Part shown: piece by piece, positions 43,666-54,621 of the stretch
Layout of the letters: every line of letters begins with the position of its first letter
Numbering within the stretch: position 1 is the stretch's first letter
Assembly (NCBI GenBank): GCA_013339765.2
Contig: JABSTR010001136.1
Span: 732,501-796,500, forward strand
DNA: 64,000 nt
Direction of reading: 5' to 3'
Source: Haemaphysalis longicornis
Lineage: Eukaryota; Arthropoda; Arachnida; Ixodida; Ixodidae
Position numbers and translations under genes: made by a program
The notes under the pieces: model-generated
Seen by the model: the letters and a program-made list of their open reading frames with translations, nothing else
Told to the model about the DNA's origin: nothing
The model's database searches: none

Positions 43666-44865
43666 AGAGAGAGAGAGGGAGAGGGAGAGAGATTTATTAT
43701 ACTGGTGAGCAGGAGGATGTTCTCAATGCCTCCTCCCAGTGAAAGGCATCGTTATTTCGAGATGCCTTGGAGCGGGCTGCCCGTCCGGGCCCGTTCCACC
43801 AGTCGGAGCTGGTCCGAGAGCTCGAACTTGGGCAGCTGCTTCCCCCACTGCTCATATGTATGGTTGGGATTTGGCGTAAGAGCAGTGCTCCGTTAGCACT
43901 CCCATACCACGCGGTACACGCGGTACAGTAGCAGGGCAGAAGTTACAGGTGGCAGGGTATTTGGTAGGGTAAATAGCGATTAGTGGGGTGGTATGGGGAT
44001 ACGAGTTGGTTTGTAAGCGCTGGAAAGTGGTTCCTTCGTCGTGTGTTAGTTGTGAATGGGACGGTGGGAAGCTACGGCGATCGTTTTTGTAAGGGGCTAA
44101 GATTTCTGTGCCTGTGTGGAGTGGTGCCGGCTTTGGGGTAGATCGGTCGTTGATTTGTCCTTCTACCGGTTAACGGCGCGCTGTGTATGAGCAGGGGCAG
44201 CAGCGGGTGCAGCCTCGTTCCCTGGCGATATGAAGTTCTGATATGAAGTACCCGATGTAATGACGTTCCGGTAATCTTTTTTCTTGTCGAAGAAGATTCC
44301 CTGCGGGTGGAGAGATTGGGCCAGTTATAAAGCACCTGCAGGCGACCTGAGAATCGGTTGATGATAGTAAGTAGTTACTGGCCAGTTATGGACGCAAGAG
44401 GGGTGGAAATTTCCTCGGCAGTGTCGAAAGTCGATGCAAGTGGTGAGAGTGGTCGCTGCTGCCAGTTCTGTGCCTTGTCTGTTAACGAAACAGGCTGCAT
44501 GTATGTGTTTTCTGATGTGGGTAGGGTGTTAATCTGTGTATCGAGTGCATGGTATACGTGGTGATGGTCCTGATGAATTAAGCGAGCTCGTGCCGTGCGC
44601 CACTCGTTGTTGAAAACCAAATGCACATTTCGGGGTAGCGGTGCTACGCGGATGTGTTGTGGAATGTCCGAAGCGCTCGAATCTTCTCATCTTGTCGTGG
44701 TAGGGTGTTTTAGTGCAGACGGAGACGCGTTGGTCTTCCCGTGGGAGTGAGTGATTGTATCGTAGATGCGTAGTGGGCCTCTTGTATTCCTTCCCGGGTG
44801 TTGTGCACCCATAGTGGCGAAATGTTCTTGGTGGCCCTGCTGATTGGGAGCCCCAGAGCATACAA
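43635..44865 (-). mobile_element. LINE 3' fragment ending in a CT tract, heavily decayed
   Basis: A GA/G tract at 43635-43691 on the plus strand is the CT tail of a minus-strand retroelement; atttatta follows. Minus frames read NTYMQPVSLTDKAQNWQ and STFDTAEEISTPLASI (44375-44626), resembling the RNase H Asp- and Glu-bearing motifs of the family at 20142 in degraded form. The other frames (44072-44335, 44529-44861) are rich in Pro, Thr and His like that family's C-terminus. It has numerous frameshifts; the upstream limit is a guess. Confidence 0.55.
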
Positions 44866-46200
44866 AATCAGATCTGGGTAAAAATAAACGTGTAGAAATG
44901 CACAAATGGGGCGTGGACAAAGAATGTGACAACAAAAATGAAGTTGTCCGTATGGCGTAGGTCGCGAGGTCGAGTGCAGAGTGCGCATGCATTAACCCAG
45001 AAAAGAGACAACGGAGTGGTCCTCTTGGAGTACGACGCACACGAACAGAGGGGACAGTGCAGGTGCAGCAGTCACTGCAGAACAGGCGTATTCAAATCAT
45101 CGTATTTCTCGAAGCGCGCCGACAGGAAATCACGTCATCACAAAAGATGTCAGTTGGATGTAAAATACGCTTTTAGACGCACATTGGCATCGGCCAGCTG
45201 GTGACAGGCTTAGTGTTCTGTCTACATGCAAGCAGCCATGCGTGCCCAGAGGTCTGCTTGGCACTCGCAGATCAACTGCGCTCCCAAGGCGAAGGCGGTC
45301 GAATTTGTAATACATACAGCTGAAGCAAAAAAATCGTGCCTCGTCTGGAGCGCCTGGCGGATAGCCACGCCCTATACACCCTGAAGGTTCGCTGAGGGGG
45401 CTAGAATAGAAACAACGGTTCTTTAGGCACCCTGCGCTGCAAGCACGGCCCTTCGCATACAATCTGCCTGCAGTTGAACAGCTCAGGGCGGTTTATCCTA
45501 AGTATTAGTACTCGAGAGGCAATTTCTTGTGTCCAGTGCCTGACTCGCCGTGCCAACGTTTTGTACGGTAAGCGCTCCCCACACCAGCATGACGTGTGAA
45601 ATGGCGCTGCTGCTGGGGTGGCAAACATCAGTGCAATGACTAATCGCGCAAGCGTCGACGGGAGCAGAAGGAACGTTCCTGCGCAGTCGCGGCGTTTGCT
45701 AAAATCTTTCCTTTCTTCTACGTAGTGCCGACACTGTAGGCGGGGCGGTCGGCCTGCCTCCGCCACAGTGTTCTGGGAAGTCTCTATAGTGGCAAGAATG
45801 AATAGGGCGCCTATGGCAGGCGCTGTGATGAAATACGCTGTTGACCACGCGTGGCGCTGCGTGAGGACCACACCGACGGCGGACGGTGCGGACGTGCGGA
45901 GAGCAGTGGCGGCACCGACGGCGAAAGCGCATTTCGTTATTTAAATTTTGTTATTCCGTTTTTACATTGTTAATGTGTTGGAGAAAACAGATATAGTGTG
46001 TTAGGTGGAAAGGAGCAGGAGTGGTTAGCATAGGAAAGCCCTTGAATCAAATATGACACGTGGTTGTTACAGGAGGGTGTTTAAACGCGTGGTAGTCAGT
46101 AAGACTGATTAGTAGTTAGTAAAACAGGAACTGATGCTGTAGGAAAGCACCGCACGGGGTATTTTGCTTTTTGATTAACGCGGACTGCGCGGGAGGAGCA
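44866..46200. other. unassigned
   Basis: No recognisable gene or element. Minus frames at 45401-45871 and 45130-45462 have no family match that I recognise. An AT-rich patch lies at 45935-45990. Confidence 0.4.
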
Positions 46201-46271
46201 CGCAGCAGTGAATAGGTTAGAGTTGGGCACGCCCGGGCAGTGCAGTACCGCGCCACCAAAGAAGGAACCGG

Positions 46272-47420
46272 ATGTTCATGGGGTGCGAGCGCGAATACCC
46301 GGTCGAAGGGACGAGGTTCCAGTCAATCGAGGAAGTTCAAGGGCAGGATTTTATGTGCAGGGTGTGAAGGGTGTGTGTGCTAGTGTCGCGCCTCGACCGG
46401 CTCGAGGAAGAAAAGCAGCAGCCCCAGGTTCAAGTTGGAGAGTTGCAGGAGGAGCCGAAAGGCGAACGGAAGCAGCGAAAGGCGCTCGGAGAGAAGGTGG
46501 CGCAGATGGACGGCAAGCTAGGGACGAGGGATGACATTCCGGCCAAGAATGGCATGCGCAGCAACACAGGCGCGCCGAGAGTGCTTGGCCCCGAGGAAAA
46601 GGATGGCGGGCAGGGCAGTGCTGGTCACCGAGGGAGTACCAGTGCGGCTGTGGCAAAGAAGTGTAGCGAAGTAGGGGAGCCGGTCGAAAGGGATCCGAGC
46701 GATGAGGAGGTCAGCGCCGGGGGTCGGCCAAACGAAAGGAGATGGGCGCACGGTGATCCTGGCAGGGGATTCGAACATGTGCTACTCCGAGGGGGAGATT
46801 AGAAAACGGTTGCAGGTGAGGGCGTGTTCCCAGGACAGACGGTCAGGTATAGCTTTGGAGATATCGCGGGACAAGACGTGGGAGAACATGCAGGGGCAGA
46901 ACCTAGAAGTCATAGCCGGAGGAACTGACGACGTTCTGCAGGGAAGGGGGCGGGAGTGCGGAAGCAGCTAGGGAAGAGAGTGGGGGAGCTTCGGACGCTG
47001 TGCCCAAATGTGCAGTTCGTCGTGAGCACGGTACCCGAGATATTTGGGCGAGAGGTGCATGAGATGCTGGCAGTTAACAGAGAGATACGGGCGCTACAGT
47101 TAATTGCACAAGCTACGTGCAGCACGGTGAAGGCTTCATTGTTGTCAACAGTCCGCCCACTGAGCATGCCTAACTCACCGTGAAGGGGGGCAGGTGAAAC
47201 CGCAAGGCCCCGGCGCCTTTTGTCGCTGCCTTCACGCTGAGTTAGGCGCCCTCAGTGGGCGGACTGTTGACAACAATGCCGCATCTACAGGACTTCACGT
47301 AGGCTGTGGATTGAGCTATAGTTAGGGCGCCGGATTTCGCAGACGCCGACGGGTGGGCTGGAAAAGGCCTGCGTTCCTGCAGCGGGACGGAGTCCACTTG
47401 AGCGGGCAGGTGTGAGAAGT
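46272..47420 (+). pseudogene. LINE ORF1: Cys motif, coiled-coil-like region, SGNH esterase
   Basis: From the ATG at 46272 the frame reads CEREYPVEGTRFQSIEE and then DFMCRVCEGC, a PHD- or zinc-finger-like Cys arrangement. After a stop and shift near 46380, LDRLEEEKQQPQVQVGELQ and ALGEKVAQMDGKL form a charged, heptad-like region. The esterase follows: VILAGDSNMC at 46756-46784 (nucleophile Ser block I), VIAGGTDDVLQ near 46920 (block III, with Asp where Asn is usual), LCPNVQFVVSTVPEIFGREV, and finally DGVHLSGQV at 47396-47422 (block V, Asp and His). An inverted repeat at 47137-47278 breaks the frame before block V. The esterase role in retrotransposition is not settled. Confidence 0.7.
47137..47278. 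repeat. 142-bp palindrome inside LINE ORF1
   Basis: Arms 47137-47185 and 47230-47278 (outer ends cattgttgtcaacagtccgc and gcggactgttgacaacaatg, inner ends tcaccgtgaag and cttcacgctga) around a 44-nt centre. There is one mismatch cluster (catgcc versus gcgccc). It lies between blocks III and V of the esterase, and the outer parts of both arms look like the same stretch of ORF, so this may be a local inverted duplication. Confidence 0.9.
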
Positions 47421-47599
47421 CGACGGGCGAGGCGCGAGCAGTGGCTTTTTTAGGGTGGCAGCGGGCCTTTGCGAGGATGGAGCAAGCGGGAAGCAAAGGA
47501 AGATATATCCGTACAGGTAGACGAAAGGGGCGACGCCGGTGTCTAAATAAGAGAAGGCGCGCAGTACATGCGGGGTGTCAGGAAACAAGAGAAATGGAT

Positions 47600-50376
47600 A
47601 AAGATCCGTAAACCGCTGTAAGAGGCAGATATCCGGGCATATGCCCTGACCGAGACGCACCCAAGGGACCTGGAAGAACCCCCACTAGTCGGATAGTATG
47701 TATGGGATTGTTGCAATAAGGCGGCCGGATCGAGAAAAGGCGTAGGAGTAGGTGTGCTTACACGACAGGCGGCAAATTGGGAACTCGAAAGAAGACTGTA
47801 AAGAACATGTGTATGTGAAAGGGATGGTAGGGGGTACGGAGGCGGCGTATTTGGGAGTGCCGTACCTGTGGACGGGTAAAGAGAGTAGGTAACAAAATGA
47901 AAAAATGGTGCCGTGCCTAGAAATGGACATCGAGGATTTGAAATGATCCGGGGAGGTGCTATAGGTAGGGGACATGAACGCCCACATTGCAGATCTAGAC
48001 TGGTACACAGACTGCAACGAAAATCTAATGCTATATGTGTGTGAAGAACAGAACCTGATCATACTAAATAGAGAACAAAAATGCGAGGGTGAAATCACGT
48101 GGGAGTGTGGTAGAAGACAGTCTAGTATCGACTACTGCCTCCTCTCGGAGGGACTTTAAGTTGGATAGAATAAGCGTACATGAGGAAGAGGGTCACCGTC
48201 TGGGCAGTGACCACGAGCTTATACAGCTGAATTTTGGGAAACCAGAAGGCGCGAAACCGGACCGACCGGGGCAGTACACAAACTTAAGCAGTAAACAAGT
48301 TGCGGCTATAGCCGAAAGTAAGAGGTCGACATAGAAAGAAATCCTGGAGAAATACGGGATCTGACAGGCTCATCAAAATCATGCAGGAAAAACTAGTCAG
48401 GGCAGAAAGGGCTAATCAATGGACAGGAAAGGAAACACCCAGAAGCTGGTGGAACGCAGAAATCAGGGAGCCAAAAGAAGGCGCCCAGAGAGCACAGGCA
48501 CGCCAAGAGGGCAGGGAGGCCGCAAGAAGAGGTGCACCTAAAATGGGACCAACATGAGCAAAAAAAAGTGCAAATGCAAGCGACGATAAAGGGCGACAGC
48601 GAGCGATGGGTGGCGCAAATACGAGAAAAGGGTACAGACGCGTTGAAAACGTTTTGGAACCATGCGCACAGGACCCACCGAAGGTAGTACTATAGAAAAC
48701 AAAGACAGGCAGATGTTCAAGGGAGAGCAGGCATTGGCGTGCCTTCATAAAATTATCACTGAGAAATTCTGTAACGTAAATAGAGCGGCTCCGCAGCGTT
48801 GCAGCGATGTCACGACGGGGAGGCCAAAGGGTCTGGAGATAGGAGGGACAAGCTCAAGTGGGGAAAAGCCGAGGGAAAGGTCCCCAAAAATACCGCAGTG
48901 GGCGCGAATGGGATACCGATGGAGTTGATCAACCAGTAACGGCTAAAGAGCATGGGAAAGCTACCACAAGTCATCAGCGCAGGGATAGAAAATAATGCAA
49001 TACCGGACACGTGGCATACTAGCAGGATGAGCTTCATCCATAAGGCAGAGGGAGACAAGACTAAACCGAGCTCGTATAGGCCAGTCACCGTCACGCCCGT
49101 TCTATACCGGTTGGGAATGCAGGCAGTGAAACTTGAACAAGAGCAGTCGGTAGAAGAGAATAGGGTGCTAGGGGAACTTTAAAATGTGTTTCGAAAGCAC
49201 AAAAGACTAGATGACAACCTATTTGTAGTAAGCCAATGCATAGAGGTGGCGAAGATGCAAACCGACCGTTGTGGTTGGCCTTTCCGGACATTAAAGCGGC
49301 GTATAACGACGTAGACAGGGAGCAGCTATGGAATATCCTGGGGAACGAGGCGGTGGGGGCAGTATTTATTAACTTACTAAGGGAACTATACCGGTGAACC
49401 AAGTGCAAATAGTGTAGGAGAGGATAGCATACAATAGGCCGGTATACACCTTCAAGGGTTTGAAACAAGGATGTCCTCTCTCTCCACTGTTGTTCATTAT
49501 CTACATGGCGGGCTTAGAAATGGAGCTAGAGGGCAGTAGGGTGGGATTCGATTTATCATACATTAAAAACGGACAGGCGGTGTAACAACGAGTTCCAGGA
49601 ATGTGTGCAGACGACATATTGTTGATGGGGGAAAAACTGGATAGGTGTGCAGGGCCTGATGGATATATGCGGAGAAGCGATGCACCTGCGGCTATCCTTT
49701 AGCAGAGAAAAATCGGGCATCATGGCCTTTAACGACGACACGTAGCACAAATCGATATGAGTTCAAGAAGCATAAAATACCACGGGTAAAAGAGTATAAA
49801 TATTTAGGAGTATGGCTTAACGACGGCGCAGATTACACGCATGCCCATGAAGTCCACCTTAAGGCAAAAGCAACACGGTACGCGGCTATAATGAAACAAA
49901 CCACCGTGGGGCTACAGCAAATACGAGGTAATGAGGGGAGTCTGTAAGGGGGTCATGGTACCAGGATTGACTTTCGGAAATTTGGTTATGTGCATGCAAT
50001 CAGAGACCCAAGCGGGCTTGGAGCTAAATCAGAGGGCGGTACGCCGGCTGCAGCCCAGGGGCCCATAGCAAAACTACAAATGCAGCAGTACAGGGGGATA
50101 TGGGCTGGTCGGTTTTTGAAGGCGCGGCGCAAGATAACATTTGGGGATAGACTTCGTGACATTGAGGATGAAAAATGGGCCATGAGAGTGTTTAGCTACC
50201 TGTATATGGGGAGCATAGACACGCGGTGGAGACGGAGGATTAGACAGCTGATCAGACGGTACGGAAATTTGGCAGGGAAAAGTGGGGTAAGCACAACAGT
50301 TAAAAAGCAGGTAACAGCAGCAGAGACGACGAATTGGGTGCAGAGAATGGAAGGGAAAAACCCTGGATACTCATAG
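47600..50376 (+). pseudogene. LINE ORF2: endonuclease and RT, heavily frameshifted
   Basis: Endonuclease pieces: YALTETHPRDLEEPP near 47640, GDMNAHIADLDWYTD at 47969, CEGEITWECGRRQSSIDYC (to 48150) and GHRLGSDHELIQLNFG (48195-48240; the SDH motif). RT pieces: IPDTWHTSRMSFIHKAEGD and SSYRPVTVTPVLYRL (49000-49110), QNVFRKHKRLDDNLF (49180), CADDILLMG with the catalytic Asp pair at 49610-49615, and VKEYKYLGVWLNDGADYTH near 49790. The C-terminal frame at 49990-50376 reads YRGIWAGRFLKARRKITFGD. Stops and shifts occur every 100-200 bp, so no protein is made. The motif order and the esterase ORF1 put it in the CR1-like group. Confidence 0.8.
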
Positions 50377-50740
50377 AACAGAGAAACTAGAAATGAGGAA
50401 GGAAGGTTTCTATGTCAATACTCGAGGCGGTGCAATGCTCTTTGAAGCGTGGGCGGGGTGTCTGAGACACGGGCATACACGGCCAACTACAGGCAACAGT
50501 ATGAAACTTGTGTATGCTGCTTCAGAGATCGGGAAAGCATAGAGAATATTGCCATAGACTGCACAGAGATACGACCGCAACGGGACGATGGGGAAACGAC
50601 GTTGACGGAGGCTTTGGGATTTGTGTGAGGGGGAGCCTCAACTTCACGGCCATAGAGGTGACGAAGAAGCGGCTGGAGTGGGGGTGGAAGAAGAGTAGGG
50701 CAGGGAGTGGGACGTGGGAAGAGTAATATAGCGGAGGGGG

Positions 50741-51050
50741 GAGGGAACAAGGGTAGGCAGGGGGGGGGGGATCGATGAGAGTTTAGCACCGGGGGGAGGA
50801 GGAGTAAACTTTAGTTAAGGCTAGGACAAACAAGTGAAATACACAGGTTGCTGACAACCGACGTCCCGATACAAAGAGGGGGGGGCCTCTTATCAACATC
50901 ATCACCGTCGTCGCGGGACGCAAAGCGCAGCTAAACTGCCTCGACTCTTGTGCGTGCATTGTGCCTGCGCGGCTTTCGATTCTTCCTGCGTAATTTCGCG
51001 TGCTGGAAGAAAACGAAGCCCTCGGTACCGCCATGAACAAGAAAAGGACG
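50741..51050. other. G-rich low-complexity region
   Basis: G-runs at 50761-50770, 50791-50796 and 50878-50884, then CpG-rich sequence. This is the 3' end of the LINE or host flank. No feature beyond composition. Confidence 0.5.
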
Positions 51051-51405
51051 ATGGACACGCACTGTTTCGCACCGGGTTACCCGGCAGGCTACCACGGCTA
51101 TCACGCAGGAAACGGACGTGAGGTTCTGCTGGTTTCTGTGCCAAAGGACGCAGACCTTCGGAAGGTTTGGGAGCGGAGCCTCAACTGTACTAGTAAGGAC
51201 AAACCTTTAGCCGAAACGTCCACGGTCTGTGAAAAGCACTTCGACAAGCATTTTGTTCGGCGGCGAGGAAGTACGAATTCGTCGGAGAAGGCCTGGTCTT
51301 GCTGGAGATGCGGCACCAACGATTTTACCTGACCGGCCTGCATACCTTTCCACGACTCTGGGGAAACCAAGACTAGAGAGAAAGCGCCGCTTTGTACCTA
51401 CGTCT
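51051..51405 (+). pseudogene. THAP zinc-finger domain fragment, broken
   Basis: From the ATG at 51051 the frame reads MDTHCFAPGY, LLVSVPKDADLRKVWERSL and TSTVCEKHFDKHFVRR. This is the THAP pattern: N-terminal Cys, the FxVP segment, a Trp, and the CxxHF motif. The second zinc-ligand Cys position holds Tyr (APGY). Near 51260 the frame is lost. In the next frame EEVRIRRRRPGL and APTILPDRPAYLST appear, a segment that normally follows THAP domains in P-element-like and host THAP proteins. THAP domains bind DNA in the nucleus. Zinc binding should be impaired and the frame is broken, so I call a pseudogene, either a host THAP exon or a domesticated transposase relic. Confidence 0.75.
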
Positions 51406-51951
51406 GTATCGGCTGATAATTGTTATTTCTGTTACCTAGCAAGCCATTTCTGTTCGACGGTTTATTTGTTGTATTTTGTTTCAGAAAAAACAAATATTTT
51501 CGGTATGCCTGTGCGTCAAAATGTTTCAAGGTGAAAGCGTTAGATCTGCATGTTTGAGGGATCGCGTGGGGTAAAGAAAATCGTTACGAGGGCGACAAGA
51601 TCGCACAGAACATCGCAGTGAGCGCCCGGGAAGGGAGCGCTGCGGGAGGAGGGCCGGAAAGGCAGACGGCCACACGCGCTGCCTTCAGAGGCGAAGCTGT
51701 CGACGGGGCTGAGCAGCAGGCGAGCACGAGCGAGCGGATCAAGCTTCGGAGGGTGCTGCCCAGAAGGCTGGTCAAGCGGTGACGGGTAGAGCAGAACATT
51801 TCCACAGAAAGTTCAAGAGCAGTTCGGGAACAAGTTCCACCTAGGCTCTGGCCCTCAGATTCCGGGAATGTTCAGTTCCTGGTATTTTACTTCTGTTTTT
51901 TGTGCTCCCTGGCAAACTATTTCCGATTGACAGTTTGTTCTTAGCCACATC
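51406..51951. other. unassigned
   Basis: GC-rich centre (51570-51790) with no recognised family, ending at the TTAA border of the next element. Confidence 0.4.
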
Positions 51952-51955
51952 TTAA

Positions 51956-53140
51956 AGGGGCACTGACACAAAAATTTTGCATCTCGTTTTTTTTGTTGCG
52001 ATAAGTAGGTAGTGACCTACTTATAACCTGTAGAAACCTCATTTGCTTCAGCGTGCGACGGTTGTTTAATTAGAGGCATTTTCAATGCGGCCAGTCGCAG
52101 TTTCGGTTTCAGCGAGTGCCGCGAAACGATGGATTTTGTGGATTTTGTGTGAACAAAGCTGACCACGTGACCGTCGGAGGGATATCACAGAGCAGAGCCG
52201 CCGTAGCACTGTCGAATCCGCATCGACGGCAGTTTCTGCGAATGCCCCCACGTACTGATCTCGCGAGGCGCTTAATTAAAGAGCGACCGTGGATGTGACG
52301 CAGGCGCTGCGAGTGAAAATGCTACCGCGGCTAAAGAACGACGCGCGACGCTCGAGACGGTGGGTGGCAAGACGCGCGCTGAGAGCAGCCGGCCGGTCTG
52401 CCTACAGGTCCGCCTACAGATCTGTTCGGCTTAGCACTGCGGCGGATATTCGAGTGCCGCTCTCGTAAGCGGTGCAGATGACAATTTTTAATGCAACCCG
52501 CCATCGCATCATTAACTCCTTTCTCATGTAAGCCACCATGGTCGGTACTTGGGGACAATTTCGTGCAGCGGTAACAAGCTATCACTCGAGCTACCTGCGC
52601 CGGCCTGGGCCACTTCGCGGCCGTGGCCGCCGCCTGCACAGCGACCGTGCGGCTAGCTCAGTGGGCTTTTCGTGCCTCCGGCGCGTTTTCGCATCCAATG
52701 GTAATAAACAGTAATAGAAACAGAGTGCCTGGAATCGCTGTAGAACTTTGGTCGCGGCCAGCTGCCCGATGAGCTGACGAAATCACGGCGCCTCCGCCGC
52801 CAACGATCGGGTCGTTCGTTCTCGAGAGCAGAGGCTCCGCCCTCCGGCCCTCCGATTGGAGCGGCGAGCCGGGCGAGCCGGCGCAAAACGCCGGCAGTGC
52901 GGAAGCGGCAAACACAAACTCGTGACGTGTTTAGATGTTGTTTATTTACACAATCTCCTCGGGATGTCGATTGCGCGTGGTCCTCTGCTGGCTGCTCGGT
53001 TGCGTTCGCACACTTTAAAATTGATTTTAAATATGTTCTAGGCTGTATTCGCCGCTGATATTTTTCAGATGATGTATATGTGTTCCCACCAATCTATCTC
53101 CGAAGTTATCTCGCCTTCAAAATTTTGTGCCAGTGCCCCT
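51956..53140. mobile_element. 1.19-kb non-autonomous element with TTAA target site
   Basis: TTAA at 51952-51955 and 53141-53144 brackets inverted termini: the left reads aggggcactgacacaaaaat, and the right, reverse-complemented, reads aggggcactggcacaaaatt. There is no transposase frame. TTAA duplication with precise inverted ends is typical of piggyBac-type mobilisation, so a piggyBac-like transposase acting in trans is the likely agent. The interior is GC-rich and unrecognised. Confidence 0.8.
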
Positions 53141-53226
53141 TTAAAGTTGCCCTGAAAGAGCTTCTGCCGATACATGGGTGTTCGAATTTTGAGCTAAATA
53201 AATGTTTTAGTAGTCATCCCCTTTAA

Positions 53227-54230
53227 AGGCAGAGACAACCGATTTTTTTTTTCGAGTATATGTTCTCTAGCTCATATGAAAGCCAGAGTTTTATATAGTA
53301 ACCGCAAGAAATTTTCCAATAAACACGCGGAAATAATTTTAATTCGTCACTAAACTTTCCGAAATATGAAAGGTGGCGGTTCGTAGTGTGGCAGTACATT
53401 ACGTGTCCTGGTCACGTGAACTGCAAACCTAGCAGCTACTGAAACTGCTGAAACGTTTATTCACTTACTGAAGACCTTTTAACGCAAGTGTTTGTGTAAG
53501 GTTTAAACTGTATATGTATTTTTAAACATTCTTTAAACTTTTTAAAGACACGCCGCCCGCCGCCGCCGGGTTGCTCGCAGTGTGGCTAACTGAACCTCCA
53601 TGCCCACCACAGTCAACGGCAGCGTTGTTCAGTAAATAGACCAAGTGAAGAAGATTCCTGCTTGTGTTGTACGTTGTTTGATGATTCTGCCTTAGTCAGG
53701 GCACTTCTGCCGAAATATTCGTTTCCAGTTTCCAAAAACCCCAACGGCAGCTTAGAAAAAACGCGTCCATGGAGAGAATTGGGAAAATCAAACTACCCGG
53801 GAACACAACTGCCCGGGGATGATCGAACTGCCGACCTCCACAACATGAAGCCAGCATTCTACCCATGGTCCATCCGCGCGGATGGCGCCACCGTGCGAAA
53901 TAGAGTACGTCACACTAGGTCATCAATACATACAGTTGTCTGCTTCTAGTGATTAAAAAACGCATAAGGCAATAAGAAAGCTTGTAATTCACAATTCATT
54001 TAGCTGGGGACAAGTTTTGAAATACCGATTTTCATCACGCAGACAAAAGCGTTTTGCCGTAGTACTGTATGTCATGGTTGCCAGCGTTATTTTTGAGCGG
54101 ACACGTACGGCTCGTAGATCTAAAATTTCGATTTAAAATATTCTATCGCACTATCAGAAAACCCGTTTCGCGATGCCCTTTCATTTGGGATAGAAAACAT
54201 AAACTCGACAAAAATCAGTTGTCTGTCCCT
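53227..54230. mobile_element. 1.0-kb non-autonomous element, second TTAA-type family
   Basis: The left border is TTAA (53223-53226) followed by aggcagagacaaccgatttt. The right border, reverse-complemented, is agggacagacaactgatttt; both then share tcgagt.tatg. The right target site reads TTAG at 54231-54234, one base from TTAA. No ORF. It contains a segment at 53815-53875 that looks weakly like a tRNA-derived sequence on the minus strand (gtcggcagttcgatc). Confidence 0.7.
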
Positions 54231-54382
54231 TTAGGAATTGTGTAAGAGCGATGAGCATTAGTGCAAATTATTTCCAATAAAAAAAGCGCATTTTCGTTCA
54301 CGGCGCAATACAAACCCAACAGGCGAAAGGATCGCGTATTGAGTTTGTATTGCGGTAGTCAGTGCTTCAATTCCGGCTGGGT

Positions 54383-54621
54383 ACCCGCCTTTGCGGTGGC
54401 TCAGTAGCTTACGCTCTGTGCTGCTGAGCACGAGGACGCAAGTTCGCTTCCAGGCGGCGGCGGCCGCTTTTCTGATAGAGGCGAAAAGCAACAGCGCCAT
54501 TGTGTACGAGATTTCGGTGCACGTTAAAGATCCCCAGGTGGTAAAAATTAATCCGGAGACCTCCACTACGGCGCGCCTCACCGCCTGCGTTGCGTCGGCG
54601 CGTTAAAGCCTGCAATCAATC
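54383..54621 (+). mobile_element. Ruka SINE, second full-length copy
   Basis: The head has gcggtggctcagtagcttac (A box, diverged) and acgcaagttcgcttccaggc (B box, diverged). The body has tagaggcgaaaagcaacagc, tgtacgagatttcggtgcac and ccccaggtggtaaaaattaa, with ggagacctccactacggcgc longer than in the copy at 30232, and an (aatc)n tail. An imperfect flanking duplication is visible (aattccggctgggt at 54369; aattctggtgggt at 54622). This copy is older than the one at 30232. Confidence 0.85.

Larger units (their letters stand above)
46201..50740 (+). mobile_element. old CR1-like LINE with esterase-bearing ORF1
   Basis: A plus-strand element. ORF1 has a Cys-rich motif, a charged heptad-like region and an SGNH esterase (46272-47420); ORF2 has endonuclease and RT (47600-50376). 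An esterase in ORF1 is an established trait of CR1-like non-LTR elements. The copy carries dozens of stops and shifts plus a 142-bp palindrome in ORF1, so it is ancient. The 3' end is G-rich and not precisely defined; the 5' limit is placed just before the first recognisable codons. Confidence 0.75.

Noticed and set aside
43635..43691. GA tract as a regulatory GAGA element
   Set aside because: It is the simple-repeat tail of a minus-strand LINE, as shown by the coding remnants that follow.
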